A DNA stretch of 64,000 bases. It comes from Globodera rostochiensis (Eukaryota; Nematoda; Chromadorea; Rhabditida; Heteroderidae). This document shows positions 63,329 through 64,000 of the stretch, piece after piece. Below the pieces are notes generated by a model. It was given only the letters and a program-made list of their open reading frames with translations. It did no database searches and had not been told where the DNA came from. A program made the translations under genes and the position numbers. The stretch is taken from assembly GCA_018350325.1 (NCBI GenBank), contig JAEVLN010000013.1, forward strand, positions 1,240,001 through 1,304,000, read 5' to 3'. Position 1 is the stretch's first letter; each line of letters starts with the position of its first letter.

Positions 63329-64000
63329 ATTATAGTTTCCAAAAAATAATCTATTAAATAGTTGCTAAAAACTCAATGAAGATTTTGTGACCTGAAAACA
63401 TGATTTTCGTGTTTTGAAAAAGGAGAACTTTTTATAATTTTGCAAAATGTGTGCAACACAATCGAAATGCGTTTACCAATTCCATTTTAAGCTTTTAATA
63501 AAAGAAAAAAGCTGCATCAAGTTGTTGTTTCGTCTCCTTTAATTCCTTCTAAAAGCCATAGAAATTGCCGTGATCCGATCACGTCCAGCCACCAATATTT
63601 GTGACTCAAGATCACCAGTAGGGGTAGGCGAAATTTCATTTCGTTTTTTTTCGTTGTTGGGCTTTTGGGTTTCGTCCTAAAACTTTTTATTCTCGTTTAT
63701 TTGATTAAATTTTAAAAAAATCGAAAACATTAACCTCTAAAGATTAGATTTTTGGAGATACCTAATTTTAATTTTATGGGGGGGGCATATTTTAAACAAA
63801 GTGCAACAAATAAAGAGTGAAAATATATTTTTATGGGGCAATGCCAAACGTGGCATATTTTAAACAAAGGGCAATAAATATCTATGGCACAATGCAGGTC
63901 ACAAAAAATGCAAATGCGTGCATTAGCGTTTTCTTTGATCAAAATTTTATAAGATAAGATTTTTTGGAGAAAATATTAATTTTATGTGGGATAATATAGG
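63329..64000. other. Repeat-derived right edge
   Basis: 63,330-63,610 is related to 31,480-31,680 and 48,210-48,660. 63,940-64,000 resembles the region upstream of family genes near 22,390. No exon was found before the window ends, but another family gene may begin just outside. Confidence 0.4.

Overview
The window looks like nuclear DNA of a plant-parasitic nematode, most likely a cyst nematode (Globodera/Heterodera type). Genes are compact and intron-rich: short exons with higher GC sit in AT-rich introns that often end TTTTCAG. Several introns need GC-AG splicing. A large cluster of secreted repeat-type proteins has ATGCCA boxes upstream, a motif reported for dorsal-gland effector promoters in potato cyst nematodes. 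The organism call is an inference; I could not search databases.

Left part (1-20,825), single-copy housekeeping genes. In order: the 5' part of a retromer Vps26 gene (-), an unrecognised gene (-), a small ankyrin-repeat protein (-), a twin-CX9C (CHCH) protein resembling mitochondrial ribosomal protein mS37 (+), a complete 11-exon cdk-5 (-), a dolichol-kinase gene (+) head to head with cdk-5, and a complete 16-exon DEAD-box helicase (+). I rebuilt the exons by hand; in the last five genes every join keeps the frame from start to stop.

Right part (about 21-64 kb), an accessory region built from one gene family. Members start with a signal peptide, then a helical module of about 45 residues, then proline/asparagine/serine-rich cassettes with recurring motifs (NQSQSTG, YYGG, FNQSAPLN, WSGGNSQNNEG). 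Apparently complete genes lie at 22,594-24,897 (+), 36,310-33,531 (-), 44,888-39,929 (-) and a short form at 62,271-61,466 (-). A near-identical copy at 29,892-27,127 (-) has a 1-nt deletion. Broken members lie at 2.6-3.4, 49-50.5, 52.7-55.0 and 56.6-57.2 kb. At 58,963-60,055 the NQSQST motif has become an array of about 23 units of 48 bp. Two copies of a 6.4-kb unit are tandemly duplicated, with an older third copy beside them. Fragments of the helicase gene are scattered through the cluster.

Mobile DNA is dense. At least eight short elements have TAG...CTA termini and 8-bp target duplications (hAT-like MITEs), some confirmed by empty sites in paralogous copies. One sits inside a foldback element. 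A dispersed repeat carrying ATGCCA boxes lies 0.5-1 kb upstream of every family gene that has an intact first exon, so a mobile sequence may carry the family's promoter signal.
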